Assembly (NCBI RefSeq): GCF_026385505.1
Contig: NZ_JANIDV010000003.1
Coordinates: forward strand, 1-64,000
DNA length: 64,000 bases
Reading direction: 5' to 3'
Source of the DNA: Bombella dulcis
GTDB taxonomy: Bacteria; Pseudomonadota; Alphaproteobacteria; Acetobacterales; Acetobacteraceae
Below, piece by piece: positions 47,156 through 56,942 of the stretch. Each line of letters opens with the position of its first letter. The first letter of the stretch is position 1. The notes beneath the pieces were generated by a model. The model was given only the letters and a program-made list of their open reading frames with translations, searched no databases and was not told the DNA's origin. The translations under genes were made by a program, and so were the position numbers.

Positions 47156-47688
47156 GTACCCTGCCTTTTGGCACGGATATGCCCACCCAGACGCTCCAGC
47201 GTTTCTTTCAGCCCGTCATCCTCGATGCCGCTCACGGGAACAGGGGCGGCGTCCTTCCATGGTCTTTTCGACGGGGCCGACCGCCTGCGCTGGACGGGGC
47301 GGTCCTGCACCAGCTTTATGTAATGCAGGGCTTCCTCTCCATGCAGACCGCAGGCCGTATTGATGTTGGCCAGAATACGGGGGGCCGCATACTGCATCTC
47401 CACGGCTGCCGGACCACAGCAGCGGATGGTCAGCACACCAGGCCGCAGACGGCATGGTTCGCTCACCTCCGCCAGGGCAGAACCAACCAGCATGTCCCAT
47501 TCCATGAGCAGACGCACATAGAGCGGTGATTTCTTGCGAAAGATGGGCTTTGTCAGCACGGGCAGAAAAGCACCAATCATGCGTGCCCTGCCCCGGCGGC
47601 GTTCAGTCCAGCCCCTGCCGTCCGTCTTCCGTTCCTGCCCTGAGACTGATGAACGGGCAGGTTTCTTCATGCCGGTGCTGTCTGCCAT
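47134..47688 (-). CDS. DUF721/DciA-like protein
   Basis: 184 residues. Basic N-terminus, then the DUF721 core: IGAFLPVLTKPIFRKKSPLYVRLLMEWDMLVG, LRPGVLTIRCCGPAAVEMQYAAPRILANIN. A basic tail with DDGLKETLERLGGHIRAK follows. DciA proteins load the replicative helicase DnaB in bacteria lacking DnaC. It is divergent from mutY with only 14 bases between start codons, a pairing seen in many alphaproteobacteria. Confidence 0.82.
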   Translation of the reverse strand: MADSTGMKKPARSSVSGQERKTDGRGWTERRRGRARMIGAFLPVLTKPIFRKKSPLYVRLLMEWDMLVGSALAEVSEPCRLRPGVLTIRCCGPAAVEMQYAAPRILANINTACGLHGEEALHYIKLVQDRPVQRRRSAPSKRPWKDAAPVPVSGIEDDGLKETLERLGGHIRAKRQGTKKARRF

Positions 47689-47702
47689 AAGTCCATTCCA
47701 TC

Positions 47703-48890
47703 ATGATGCGTATGGAGCCTTCATACCATCATCACGGGGAGAGACGGAAACAGTTCAGCATCGCCCCCTTGCCCCGGCATCCTTTCTTCGTCATAGACAC
47801 CGGCGTGACACCTGATGCTTCCCTTCTCCTTCACTGGTATGACCGCCATCGCCGTACCCTGCCCTGGCGTGCGGCCCCTGGCCAGCAGGCAGACCCGTAT
47901 CATGTCTGGCTGAGCGAAATCATGCTTCAGCAGACCGTCGTGCAGACGGTCATTCCCTATTATGAGCGTTTTCTGGAACGTTTCCCGACTGTCGATGCTC
48001 TGGCAGAAGCCCCACAGGAAGACGTTCTTCAGCTCTGGGCCGGACTGGGCTATTACGCACGAGCACGCAATCTTCATGCCTGCGCCCGGGCCATTCACAG
48101 GCTGGGAGGCTTCCCCCGCACGATTGAAGGCTTGCAGGCACTTCCCGGCATCGGGACCTATACCTCCCGTGCCATTGCAGCCATTGCCTTCAACATTCCG
48201 GCTGTCCCGGTTGATGGCAATGTGGAGCGCATCACGGCACGGCTCAATGCCGTGGAAGATCCTCTGCCTGCATCCCGGCCCCTGCTGGCCCGGCTTGCCA
48301 GCCATCTGAATGATGACCCGGCAGCACAGGCCCGTCCCTCCGATTTTGCACAGGCCCTGTTCGATCTCGGGGCCAGTCTCTGCTCGCCCCGCTCTCCCTC
48401 CTGCCTGACATGCCCGTGGCGGGACTGCTGCCTGGCCAAGGCCCGCAACATGGCCGAAACGCTACCGGCCCGGCAGAAGAAAAAGACCCGCCCCACACGT
48501 CATGCCATTCTCTTCCGTGTCCTTGATCCAGAAGGACATGTCCTGCTCCGTTCCCGCCCGTCAGAAGGGCTATTGGGCGGAACCGATGAACTCCCCGGCA
48601 CACCGTGGTCCGAAGGCAGAAGCACACCCTCTCCAGCCCGGCTGGCTGAAACGGCTTTCACCCGTCATGCTCCCGTGCAGGCACAATGGGAGGAATGTGG
48701 AGAGGTCAAACACATTTTCAGTCATTTCACACTGCTGGTCCGGGTCTATGGCTGCACGCTCCCCGAAAAAAGCAACTACCCGATCGACCCGGCACATGGG
48801 CGGTTTCTCCCTCCCGGGGACGCCATTCTTTCCAGCGTGATGAAGAAATGCCTGCTTGTCGGGACCCGTCACCGGCCCCGCATGACGTGA
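47703..48890 (+). CDS. mutY: A/G-specific adenine glycosylase
   Basis: 395 residues from the first ATG. Removes adenine opposite 8-oxoguanine. Core WYDRHRRTLPWR, helix-hairpin-helix LQALPGIGTYTSRAIAAIAFNIPAVPVDGNVER with the catalytic Asp/Lys region, and the 4Fe-4S motif C-x6-C-x2-C-x5-C (CSPRSPSCLTCPWRDCC). The C-terminal MutT-like domain is present. About 35 residues precede the conserved start; a GTG at residue 35 would give a more typical N-terminus, so the start is uncertain. Confidence 0.93.
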   Translation: MMRMEPSYHHHGERRKQFSIAPLPRHPFFVIDTGVTPDASLLLHWYDRHRRTLPWRAAPGQQADPYHVWLSEIMLQQTVVQTVIPYYERFLERFPTVDALAEAPQEDVLQLWAGLGYYARARNLHACARAIHRLGGFPRTIEGLQALPGIGTYTSRAIAAIAFNIPAVPVDGNVERITARLNAVEDPLPASRPLLARLASHLNDDPAAQARPSDFAQALFDLGASLCSPRSPSCLTCPWRDCCLAKARNMAETLPARQKKKTRPTRHAILFRVLDPEGHVLLRSRPSEGLLGGTDELPGTPWSEGRSTPSPARLAETAFTRHAPVQAQWEECGEVKHIFSHFTLLVRVYGCTLPEKSNYPIDPAHGRFLPPGDAILSSVMKKCLLVGTRHRPRMT

Positions 48891-48892
48891 CA

Positions 48893-48908
48893 TGTTTCAC
48901 ATGAAACA
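48893..48908. promoter_or_regulatory. parS-like centromere site 1
   Basis: TGTTTCACATGAAACA differs from the bacterial parS consensus TGTTTCACGTGAAACA at one of 16 positions. It lies in the gap between convergent mutY and wrbA, outside coding sequence. ParB binds such sites near the origin. Confidence 0.75.
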
Positions 48909-48940
48909 CAAAAAAATGGAGGCCGGAAACCGGCCCCCAT
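48908..48940 (-). terminator. Terminator of wrbA
   Basis: GGCCGG (48921-48926) pairs with CCGGCC (48930-48935) over AAA, and a long T run follows on the minus strand. It abuts the parS-like site. Confidence 0.85.
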
Positions 48941-48978
48941 CAAGTTCTTGTGCGTGAACGGGGATAACTGGAAAGAAC

Positions 48979-49575
48979 TCAGGCCAGCTTCTTGACCAGA
49001 CCGGCCACATGCCCACCGAGGAAACGGGCACCTTCCAGCTCGGTCTCGCTTGGCTGACGGGAACCATCGCCATTGGCAACGGTCGTGGCACCGTAAGGCG
49101 ACCCACCAACGACCTCATCATTCCGCATCTGGCCCTGGAAGCTGTAAGGCAGACCGCTAATGACCATGCCATGATGCAGCAGGTTGGACATCAGGGAATA
49201 GAGTGTCGTTTCCTGACCGCCATGCTGTGTGGCCGTGGAGGTGAACACGGCACCAACCTTGCCGATCAGCTGGCCATTGGCCCAGAGACCGCCGGTCTGA
49301 TCCCAGAAATTGGCCATCTGTGCCGGCAGACGCCCGAAACGGGTCGGTGCCCCGACGATGATGCCATCATACTCAACCAGTTCATCCGGGGATGCGACCG
49401 GAGCTTCCTGCTCCAGCTTGAAATGATTGGCTCTGGCAGCGTCTTCCGGCACCAGTTCCGGCACACGCTTCACGACGACATCGACACCTGCTGCCCGCAC
49501 GCCTTCAGCAATATTGTGGGCCATGGTCTCAACATGACCATAGGAGGAATAATACAGTACGAGAATCTTGGACAT
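48979..49575 (-). CDS. wrbA: NAD(P)H:quinone oxidoreductase WrbA
   Basis: 198 residues. Flavodoxin-like FMN protein. The phosphate loop is [13 protein letters not shown], then [24 protein letters not shown] and [19 protein letters not shown], which are specific to WrbA. It reduces quinones with two electrons and so limits radical formation. The C-terminal [17 protein letters not shown] is typical. Confidence 0.96.
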   Translation of the reverse strand: MSKILVLYYSSYGHVETMAHNIAEGVRAAGVDVVVKRVPELVPEDAARANHFKLEQEAPVASPDELVEYDGIIVGAPTRFGRLPAQMANFWDQTGGLWANGQLIGKVGAVFTSTATQHGGQETTLYSLMSNLLHHGMVISGLPYSFQGQMRNDEVVGGSPYGATTVANGDGSRQPSETELEGARFLGGHVAGLVKKLA

Positions 49576-49734
49576 TTCAGGTCACCCTTCCTGCTGGCTC
49601 CTTCCACATGTCAGAAGCTCCAACTGTCTTCAGGGGTACCGTGTCCACCGTCTGGTGAACAGACCAAAATCAGAAAGGAAACCTTTCAGCTTTTGAAACC
49701 ATTCCCTGATCCTACCCAGTTCCCCCAGAAACAC

Positions 49735-50655
49735 TCAGAGAGGCGGACACCATGAAGGTGTCTCGAACTGCCTGACGAGATGCTCCATGAGCAGGCTGAC
49801 CCTCTGGGGGCGCAGCTTCGTGGCTGTCGTCACAAGATAGAGGGCAACATCTTCCATCACCTGCCATTCCGGCATCATCTCTTCCAGCCGTCCATCCCTG
49901 ATGGCCTCATTCACCATGAAATCGGGCAGCAGCCCGAAGCCGAGACCAGCCTCCAGGGCAGGAATGAACCCCTCCGCATTATCCGAGCGTATCCGTGCCT
50001 GCTGGGACAGCATATGGCTCTCCCCCGTGCGGGAGTCCGTGAGCCTGATGGTCCCGCAGGACGGGCTGTTGACGTAAACGAAACTCTTCCCGCCTTCCAG
50101 TTCCCGTGGGTGCGTGGGACGCCCCAGCTGGTCCAGATACGCTGGCGACGCCACAAGCAGACGCCGCACCGTGCATATCCTGCGGGCCTTGAGAGCCGAA
50201 TCCGCCAGGGTGGCGATGCGGATTGCCAGATCATACCCCTCCGAAACCAGATCAACGAAGGTATCGGTAAAGCTGATGGACACATCAATATCGGGATAGG
50301 TTTCAAGAAACGCAGGCAGAACAGGGGCAACATACCGGAGACCGAAGGTGGTTGGTGCCGTCATGCGGATAAGCCCGGAAGGCTGGACACGCCCGCCCCT
50401 TGCTTCATTTTCCGCAAGTTCCGCTTCCAGAAACATGCGGTTGGCCCGCTCCAGCACAAGCTGACCTGTCTGCGTAATGGACATGTGCCGGGAATTGCGG
50501 CTGAACAACGCCACACCAAGGGTCTCTTCCAGCCGGCTTACCGCTTTTGAGACCGTCGGGGCCGATAGCTGAAGCTCCCTGGCTGCCTGAGAGAACGACC
50601 CATGTTCGGCAACCTTGGCAAAAATCCCCCACGCCTCAAAATCCGGCAGTTTCAT
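49735..50655 (-). CDS. LysR family transcriptional regulator
   Basis: 306 residues. N-terminal winged helix (FAKVAEHGSFSQAARELQLSAPTVSKAVSRLEETLGVALFSR) and C-terminal effector domain (RMTAPTTFGLRYVAPVLPAFLETYPDIDV). It is the CrgA/LrhA-like type common next to oxidative or quinone-reductase genes. It is divergent from the pirin gene (191-base gap), its likely target; wrbA lies on its other side. Confidence 0.92.
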   Translation of the reverse strand: MKLPDFEAWGIFAKVAEHGSFSQAARELQLSAPTVSKAVSRLEETLGVALFSRNSRHMSITQTGQLVLERANRMFLEAELAENEARGGRVQPSGLIRMTAPTTFGLRYVAPVLPAFLETYPDIDVSISFTDTFVDLVSEGYDLAIRIATLADSALKARRICTVRRLLVASPAYLDQLGRPTHPRELEGGKSFVYVNSPSCGTIRLTDSRTGESHMLSQQARIRSDNAEGFIPALEAGLGFGLLPDFMVNEAIRDGRLEEMMPEWQVMEDVALYLVTTATKLRPQRVSLLMEHLVRQFETPSWCPPL

Positions 50656-50846
50656 GCACTGTTCCTTTCCATTTCTTACCCGGCCTCACACAACACGCCT
50701 CACCCTGCGCTCACATCTGCTCAGGAAATGTGAAGGAAAACGATGTCATAAATTATGGCACTGCTGTCTTTCTTTCATGTCTATATAAAATGTCTCCCAT
50801 AGTCCCCAGCTATTTACCTGTCTCCAACAGGTAAAACTGCGACACC

Positions 50847-51551
50847 ATGATTGATATTCGCCCTTTTGAACATCTCGGCCATGCCGAACACGGCTGGCTG
50901 GATGCCCGTCATCATTTCTCTTTCGCCCATTATCTGGACCACGAACGGATGGGCTGGGGGCCGCTGCGTGTCTGGAATGACGATACCATCGCCCCCGGTA
51001 CCGGGTTCGACACACATCCCCACAGGGATATGGAAATCATCACCTATGTCCGTCAGGGGGTCATCACCCACAGAGACAGCCTTGGCAATACGGGCCGGAC
51101 CGGAGCAGGCGACGTACAGGTCATGTCAGCAGGAACGGGAATATTCCATAGCGAACATAACCTTGAATCCATTCCGACACAGATATTCCAGATATGGATC
51201 ATCCCGACCGAAACCGGGCACAGCCCCTCATGGGCCACACGACGTTTCCCCGGAAAGGACCAGACAGGCCAGTTCACCATTCTGGCTTCCGGTCATCCGG
51301 AGGATGAAGGTGCCCTTCCCCTCCACACCAAAGCCCGTGTGCTGGGACTGACCATGCGGAAAGGCCAGAAAACCGAATACAGGCCTGGAAAAGAGCGGAT
51401 GGGCTATCTTGTCCCCGCAGCGGGCACCCTGCTGCTGAACGGACAGACCATCACGGCACGGAGCGGCGCAGCCATTGCCCGGGAAGACATCCTCTTTCTG
51501 GAAGCTCTGGACGACAATACCGAGATCGTGCTGGTCGATATGGTTCCATGA
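50847..51551 (+). CDS. Pirin family protein
   Basis: 234 residues, bicupin. The N-terminal metal site is in GFDTHPHRDMEIITYVRQGVITHRDSLGN with the two His and Glu, and the family segment VQVMSAGTGIFHSEHN follows. The C-terminal cupin lacks clear metal ligands, as in YhaK/pirin proteins. Some pirins are quercetinases. Divergent from the LysR regulator. Confidence 0.92.
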   Translation: MIDIRPFEHLGHAEHGWLDARHHFSFAHYLDHERMGWGPLRVWNDDTIAPGTGFDTHPHRDMEIITYVRQGVITHRDSLGNTGRTGAGDVQVMSAGTGIFHSEHNLESIPTQIFQIWIIPTETGHSPSWATRRFPGKDQTGQFTILASGHPEDEGALPLHTKARVLGLTMRKGQKTEYRPGKERMGYLVPAAGTLLLNGQTITARSGAAIAREDILFLEALDDNTEIVLVDMVP

Positions 51552-51607
51552 AAGGGCAATGCCCCTGACAGGCGTCCCACCCGAAAAGATCACGGCTTCA
51601 TCTGGCA

Positions 51608-51623
51608 TGTTTCCCGTGAAACA
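51608..51623. promoter_or_regulatory. parS-like centromere site 2
   Basis: TGTTTCCCGTGAAACA differs from the parS consensus at one of 16 positions (position 7). It lies in the gap between pirin and the unknown gene, 2.7 kb from the first site. Both are intergenic. Confidence 0.75.
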
Positions 51624-51662
51624 TGTAAGCCTGTAAACGATCTTGGCAGGGAGCATCATACC

Positions 51663-52304
51663 ATGAACACCCATCAGACGACCCCCGAAGCATCCACCAT
51701 GCAGACCGTATGGCTGCTGGATGCCACGGGGCAGATGCTGGGCCATGACACCTTGCAGGACAGGATCATCCGCCAGCCATTCAGCCCCCGCACTCTGCCG
51801 GGGTTGAGTCTTCAGCTGGAAACGCCCCTGCCGGAAAAGCACAGTGCCTCCCCCATCAGGGCACATTTCCAGAAACAGGTCTCCCTGCCCTTCCCCCTGC
51901 CCGACGTTGATGTCCTCCCCACCATGCAGGACCTTGTGGCCCTGCGGGCTACGGGAGACGAACCGAACTGGGTCGGCCTTGCGGAAGACAGGCGGAACAT
52001 CATTTTCAACGCTCCGAAAATGACAGCCACGGACTATTTCCTTCCCCTGACGAAGGAAACCTTCCTTGGCCTTGCCATGCTTTTCAACCGCAGCCAGATT
52101 TACGTGCAGACTGAAAATGGTGCCCCTGTCGGTCCGGCCGCTTTCCTGCCCGACATGTCCTTCGGGCTGGGTCTGGGCAACATGGCCGTTCCCCTTGCAG
52201 GCAACATGAGCATCATCCGGCAGCTGACCCGCCTTGCCCCCAGGGAAAGCATAACCTGGCTGTTCCAGGAAGACCGTTCCCTCACGATACGGCGTGCAGA
52301 CTAA
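51663..52304 (+). CDS. Protein of unknown function
   Basis: 213 residues; I do not recognise the family. No signal peptide or membrane segment. Features seen: VWLLDATGQMLGHDTLQD near the N-terminus, a Pro/Leu-rich stretch (VSLPFPLPDVDVLPTMQDLV), FLPLTKETFLGLAMLFNRSQ and a Gly/Met-rich DMSFGLGLGNMAVPLAGNMS. Codon and base use look like its neighbours. It follows the pirin gene with 111 bases between, including the parS-like site, and ends before a strong terminator. Confidence 0.6.
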   Translation: MNTHQTTPEASTMQTVWLLDATGQMLGHDTLQDRIIRQPFSPRTLPGLSLQLETPLPEKHSASPIRAHFQKQVSLPFPLPDVDVLPTMQDLVALRATGDEPNWVGLAEDRRNIIFNAPKMTATDYFLPLTKETFLGLAMLFNRSQIYVQTENGAPVGPAAFLPDMSFGLGLGNMAVPLAGNMSIIRQLTRLAPRESITWLFQEDRSLTIRRAD

Positions 52305-52338
52305 CACGACCTGACAGCATCCATCCAGCCGAAGCATG

Positions 52339-52380
52339 AAAAAAGGCCCTCCGGGAGATGAGTCCCGGAGGGCCTTTTCC
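52339..52380. terminator. Strong bidirectional terminator
   Basis: A 16-bp perfect stem (52341-52356 with 52363-52378) including GGCCCTCCGGGA, flanked by A and T runs. Serves the unknown gene on the plus strand and katA on the minus strand. Confidence 0.92.
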
Positions 52381-52421
52381 AGTGCCCCCTTCCGGTTTCC
52401 CGGAAAGGGGATGAAAGAGTC

Positions 52422-53861
52422 TCAGCCCTTCAGTGCCTTGCGGACACCCTCGGCATAGGCCGGATCAATCTTCTCGAAGAGACCCAGCTGACGCTCGATG
52501 ATGTTCTGCGGCACGCTAGCCATGGCACCGGCAATGTTGTTGTACAGACGCTGCTTCTGGGCATCATCGAACAGATGATACAGGGCACGCGGCTGTGCGA
52601 AGTCGTCACCATCCGTACGATGCTCGTAGTAGGTGGCATCCCCGCTCACACGCAGCGGCGGTTCCATCGCAGCCAGGTCTTCCACCGGACCACCGAAGGA
52701 ATTCGGCTCGTAGAAGTCACCATCACCACGCTTCGGCTCATCAAAGCGCATGGCGCCATCGAGGTGATAGTTCTTCACCTTGATCTTCGGACGGTTGATC
52801 GGCAGGGACTCATAGTGCGTACCAACACGGTAGCGGTGAGCATCCGCATAGGCGAAGATACGGCCCTGAAGCATCCTGTCCGGGGAGAACCCGATGCCCG
52901 GCACAATGTTGGACGGAGAGAAGGAAGCCTGTTCAACCTCGGAGAAATAGTCATCCGGGTTGCGGTTCAGTTCCAGCTCACCAACCTCGATCAGCGGATA
53001 GTCCTTGTGGGACCAGACCTTGGTCACGTCGAACGGGTTGAAGTTGACGCGCTCGGCCTCTTCTTCCCCCATCACCTGAATGTAGAACGTCCATTTGGGG
53101 AAATTCCCCTTCTCGATGTTCTCATATAGGTCTTCCTGGGTGGACTCGCGGGTCTTGGCCACGACCTCGGCAGCTTCCTCGGTCGTATAGAACTCATGGC
53201 CCTGCTGGGTTTTGAAGTGGAACTTCACCCAGAAGCGTTCACCCTTGGCGTTCCACAGGGAATAGGTATGACTGCCATACCCGTTCATGTTGCGGATGCC
53301 CTTGGGGATACCACGGTCAGACATCAGGATGGTGACCTGATGCAGGCTCTCCGGGCTGAGGGACCAGAAATCCCACATGGCCGTTGCAGAGCGCAGGTTG
53401 GTACGGGGATGACGCTTCTGCGTGTGGATAAAGTCCGGGAACTTGATGGGATCACGGATGAAGAAGACCGGGGTGTTGTTACCCACCAGGTCCCAGTTGC
53501 CGTCATCGGTATAGAACTTCAGTGCCCAGCCACGCACGTCACGCTCGGCATCAGCAGCACCACGCTCACCAGCGACGGTGGAAGCACGCAGGAACATGTC
53601 CGTCTTCTTGCCAACCTTGGAGAAGATGGACGCACAGCTGTACTTCGTGATGTCCTTGGTGATGGTCAGTGTCCCGTGAGCACCAACGCCCTTGGCATGA
53701 ACGGTACGTTCCGGAATACGCTCACGGTTCTGATGGGCGAGCTTCTCGATCAGCTGGTAGTTTTCCAGCAGCAGCGGGCCACGGGGACCAGCGGACTTGC
53801 TGTCCTGGTTGCTCACCCACGGGGCACCGGCGGTCGTGCGAATGATATTCTTATCAGACAT
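52422..53861 (-). CDS. katA: Catalase (monofunctional, haem)
   Basis: 479 residues, small-subunit clade. Catalytic His lies in [13 protein letters not shown], the Asn in [22 protein letters not shown], and the haem-ligand Tyr in the [18 protein letters not shown] segment. Breaks down hydrogen peroxide. It stands alone with a 318-base upstream region. Confidence 0.97.
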   Translation of the reverse strand: MSDKNIIRTTAGAPWVSNQDSKSAGPRGPLLLENYQLIEKLAHQNRERIPERTVHAKGVGAHGTLTITKDITKYSCASIFSKVGKKTDMFLRASTVAGERGAADAERDVRGWALKFYTDDGNWDLVGNNTPVFFIRDPIKFPDFIHTQKRHPRTNLRSATAMWDFWSLSPESLHQVTILMSDRGIPKGIRNMNGYGSHTYSLWNAKGERFWVKFHFKTQQGHEFYTTEEAAEVVAKTRESTQEDLYENIEKGNFPKWTFYIQVMGEEEAERVNFNPFDVTKVWSHKDYPLIEVGELELNRNPDDYFSEVEQASFSPSNIVPGIGFSPDRMLQGRIFAYADAHRYRVGTHYESLPINRPKIKVKNYHLDGAMRFDEPKRGDGDFYEPNSFGGPVEDLAAMEPPLRVSGDATYYEHRTDGDDFAQPRALYHLFDDAQKQRLYNNIAGAMASVPQNIIERQLGLFEKIDPAYAEGVRKALKG

Positions 53862-54179
53862 CTAAAGGACTCCTTCCTTCTATCTGATTTCGGAAAATAG
53901 GTATCACCAACGGAAAAAGGAAGATGATTGATCCTGTTTCTCTAATAAACAGTCCTGATCCAGTCCGGTATCAACCTTTAGTTAGGGAGGGTAAGCATGT
54001 TTTCAGACACTGTCCATCCCTCTCTGCTTGAATGCTGTCCTCCATTAAAAGCTTTTAATAGAGATATAACTTCAGTTTATGAGAATGATACGCAATAACT
54101 TCTTTCTGGTTATTTCAGTTATTAACAGGACCGTTCAAATCTCATTCCCAGGACGGGCTGTTTTACTGTCTCTTTTCTT
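53862..54179. promoter_or_regulatory. katA upstream region with a 16-bp perfect palindrome
   Basis: Non-coding, A/T-rich gap between katA and zntB (both minus strand). It holds ATTAAAAGCTTTTAAT at 54044-54059, a perfect palindrome, and a GAGAATGATACGCAATAA stretch downstream that only loosely resembles a Fur box. A regulator site for katA is possible, but no OxyR site was identified with confidence. Confidence 0.5.
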
Positions 54180-55274
54180 TCAGAACAGACGTGCCATCTT
54201 CATGAAAATGAACGTCACGGCCATGGCAGCGATGCACAGCCCGCCCGCAAAGATGGTCCCCAGCCCGCCAGACGCCAGAAACATGCCGCCCGTGTTCATG
54301 CCGAAAAACCCCGTGACCAGAGTGGCCGGCAGCATGAGAGTCGTCACGATGGACACGATGCACAGCCGACGGTTGGTTTCCTCGGCCTGACTGGAGGCCA
54401 GTTCATCCTGAAGGGAACGGGCACGATCGTGCAAAGCGATAAGATCATCCAGTGCCGCATGAATCTGCCGTTCGGCCCGGTCTCGCAGGTCATCCTCGGC
54501 CCATTCCGGCAGCTCAAGGTCTTCATCACGCAGAACACGGTCAATCGGCATGACCACACGCCGCAGCTCGGTCGAGCGACGGCGGACCTTGCCGACAATA
54601 CCACCCAGATGACCAAGGTCAGACCCATGCACGATGGCCAGGAGAACATCCTCGGCCCGGTCCAGTTCATCATCAAGCTGTGCCAGCTGACGCCGCACCG
54701 TTCCGGTAAAATCCCGCAGGACACGGTCAATCACCCCTGCCGGATTCCGGGGAACCCCCTGTGTCTGGAGTGAACGATAAGCAGCCCCCAGAATGGGGAT
54801 GGGCGTACGCCGTGTCGTGATCAGGACATTCTGCCGCATGGCAAACCGCCAGACACAGATCTCCCGATCCTCTTCCGCCAGCGCATCATCAAAAGCCGGC
54901 AGGGCACCCCAGACCGTGTCATCAGCCGCCTCAAGAGCGATGCCATAATCCGTCTCGGCCAGCATGGTCCCGACATCTTCCGGCATTCCCGACAGACGCC
55001 CCACGGAGCTGCGGGCGGAACTGTGGACCGTATCGAAATGCAGCCAGCACCAGCCATCTTTCACGGATACGGCCTCATACCCCTCCTCCCCGGGGGACTG
55101 GAGGATGCGCTGCACATCTTCAGCACCCAGCTGCCTGATTCCCTGCCCCGGCATGGCCTCGATCGCCCAGACAAGCCCCTTGATCCGGGGGGTCATGGGA
55201 TGGCTGTTTACCTTCAGGGAAGGATCAAGCACTGTGAAGGTAAAGTTCGGAACAGTATTGTCGGGCACAGCCAC
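54180..55274 (-). CDS. zntB: ZntB/CorA family divalent cation transporter
   Basis: 364 residues. A large cytoplasmic N-terminal domain and long helix are followed by two C-terminal membrane segments. The GMN pore motif is in TGFFGMNTGG. This is the 2-TM-GxN family; zinc versus magnesium cannot be told from sequence, but the N-terminal domain fits ZntB better than CorA. An internal ATG at residue 27 is an alternative start. Confidence 0.85.
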   Translation of the reverse strand: MAVPDNTVPNFTFTVLDPSLKVNSHPMTPRIKGLVWAIEAMPGQGIRQLGAEDVQRILQSPGEEGYEAVSVKDGWCWLHFDTVHSSARSSVGRLSGMPEDVGTMLAETDYGIALEAADDTVWGALPAFDDALAEEDREICVWRFAMRQNVLITTRRTPIPILGAAYRSLQTQGVPRNPAGVIDRVLRDFTGTVRRQLAQLDDELDRAEDVLLAIVHGSDLGHLGGIVGKVRRRSTELRRVVMPIDRVLRDEDLELPEWAEDDLRDRAERQIHAALDDLIALHDRARSLQDELASSQAEETNRRLCIVSIVTTLMLPATLVTGFFGMNTGGMFLASGGLGTIFAGGLCIAAMAVTFIFMKMARLF

Positions 55275-55559
55275 CCCCCATTACAGCTTGTCCTGCCCAG
55301 AACGAAGGCAACAGGCCATACCTCCCGCCGGGAGCAGCCGATGGTCCAGACATGTGGATATCGCCCGTTCTCTGGCACGTTGCCCGGAGGGACGCAATAT
55401 GGGCACCGCCATTTTCTGGTGGGAAACTATTGATCCGCTCTTCTTTCCACCCTTCCGGCAAGGCTCTATAGTTTTCCCGATGCCTGAACCGTGAACAGGC
55501 CTCGCCTTCCCCGCGGTTCCATCCATAATCATCAACTGCTGAAAGCTGAGGAAGCATAT

Positions 55560-56858
55560 ATGGCTACGCAGGATTACAAGGTTCGTGACATGTCCCTGGC
55601 CGACTGGGGCCGCAAGGAAATCTCCATTGCCGAGGGTGAAATGCCGGGCCTGATGGCCCTCCGTGAGGAATATGGCAAAAGCCAGCCCCTGAAAGGTGCC
55701 CGGATCGCCGGCTGCCTGCACATGACCATTCAGACTGCCGTGCTGATCGAAACGCTGATCGCCCTGGGTGCCACGGTCCGCTGGTCCTCCTGCAACGTGT
55801 TTTCCACGCAGGATCAGGCTGCCGCTGCCATTGCTGCTGCCAACATTCCCGTTTTCGCCTGGAAGGGCATGAACGAGGAAGAGTTCATCTGGTGCATCGA
55901 GCAGACCATCACAGGCCCGGATGGCTGGACACCCAACATGATCCTCGATGATGGCGGTGACCTGACCACCCTCATGCATGAGAAATATCCTGAGCTTCTC
56001 AAGGACGTCCGTGGCATTTCCGAAGAAACGACCACGGGCGTGCACCGTCTCTGGGACATGGAGCGCAAGGGCACGCTCAAGGTTCCGGCCATCAATGTCA
56101 ATGACAGCGTGACCAAGTCCAAGTTCGACAACCTCTATGGCTGCCGTGAAAGCCTCGTGGATGCCATCCGCCGTGGCACCGATGTCATGATGGCTGGCAA
56201 GGTTGCCGTCGTGGCCGGTTATGGTGATGTCGGTAAAGGCTCTGCTGCCTCCCTCCGCAGCGCAGGCTGCCGTGTGCTGGTGACGGAAGTTGACCCGATC
56301 TGCGCCCTTCAGGCCGCCATGGAAGGCTATGAGGTCGTCACGATGGAGAATGCCGCTCCCCGTGGTGACATTTTCGTGACCTGCACCGGCAACGAAGACA
56401 TCATCACCATCGAGCACATGCGTGAGATGAAGGACCGGGCCATCGTCTGCAATATCGGGCATTTCGACAGTGAAATTCAGGTCTCTGCCCTGCGCAACCA
56501 CAAATGGACCAACATCAAGCCACAGGTTGATGAGATCGAGCTGGCTCCGAACCGCCGTCTCATTCTTCTGTCCGAAGGCCGTCTGGTCAATCTGGGTAAC
56601 GCCACCGGCCACCCGTCCTTCGTGATGTCCGCCTCCTTCACCAACCAGACACTGGCCCAGATCGAACTCTGGAACGCAAAGACTGGCCAGTATGAGGCAG
56701 GAAAAGTTTATACTCTGCCAAAAATCCTTGATGAAAAGGTTGCGGCTCTCCATCTTGCCAAAGTGGGAGCCACGCTCTCCAAAATGACACAGGCCCAGGC
56801 TGATTATATCGGGGTTTCCCCGACCGGGCCGTTCAAGCACGATCTGTACCGTTACTGA
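55560..56858 (+). CDS. ahcY: Adenosylhomocysteinase
   Basis: 432 residues. NAD-dependent hydrolysis of S-adenosylhomocysteine to adenosine and homocysteine. Signatures: [16 protein letters not shown], the NAD site [29 protein letters not shown] and the C-terminal HDLYRY. GAGGAAG just before the ATG at 55560 decides the start. The 5' region does not match a SAH riboswitch that I can recognise. Confidence 0.97.
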   Translation: MATQDYKVRDMSLADWGRKEISIAEGEMPGLMALREEYGKSQPLKGARIAGCLHMTIQTAVLIETLIALGATVRWSSCNVFSTQDQAAAAIAAANIPVFAWKGMNEEEFIWCIEQTITGPDGWTPNMILDDGGDLTTLMHEKYPELLKDVRGISEETTTGVHRLWDMERKGTLKVPAINVNDSVTKSKFDNLYGCRESLVDAIRRGTDVMMAGKVAVVAGYGDVGKGSAASLRSAGCRVLVTEVDPICALQAAMEGYEVVTMENAAPRGDIFVTCTGNEDIITIEHMREMKDRAIVCNIGHFDSEIQVSALRNHKWTNIKPQVDEIELAPNRRLILLSEGRLVNLGNATGHPSFVMSASFTNQTLAQIELWNAKTGQYEAGKVYTLPKILDEKVAALHLAKVGATLSKMTQAQADYIGVSPTGPFKHDLYRY

Positions 56859-56942
56859 TCACTTTGCCGTCCGTTCCCTGCCATCACTCCGGTGGCAGGG
56901 AACCGCTGACCACTTACTCCTGTTTCAGGGAAGGAACATATC

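Noticed and set aside
55275-55559. Possible S-adenosylhomocysteine riboswitch before ahcY
   Set aside because: The conserved SAH aptamer core could not be aligned by eye.
55281-56840. Minus-strand frame of 519 codons
   Set aside because: It lies opposite ahcY, is rich in His and Gly, and has no domain; it is a by-product of GC-rich codon use.
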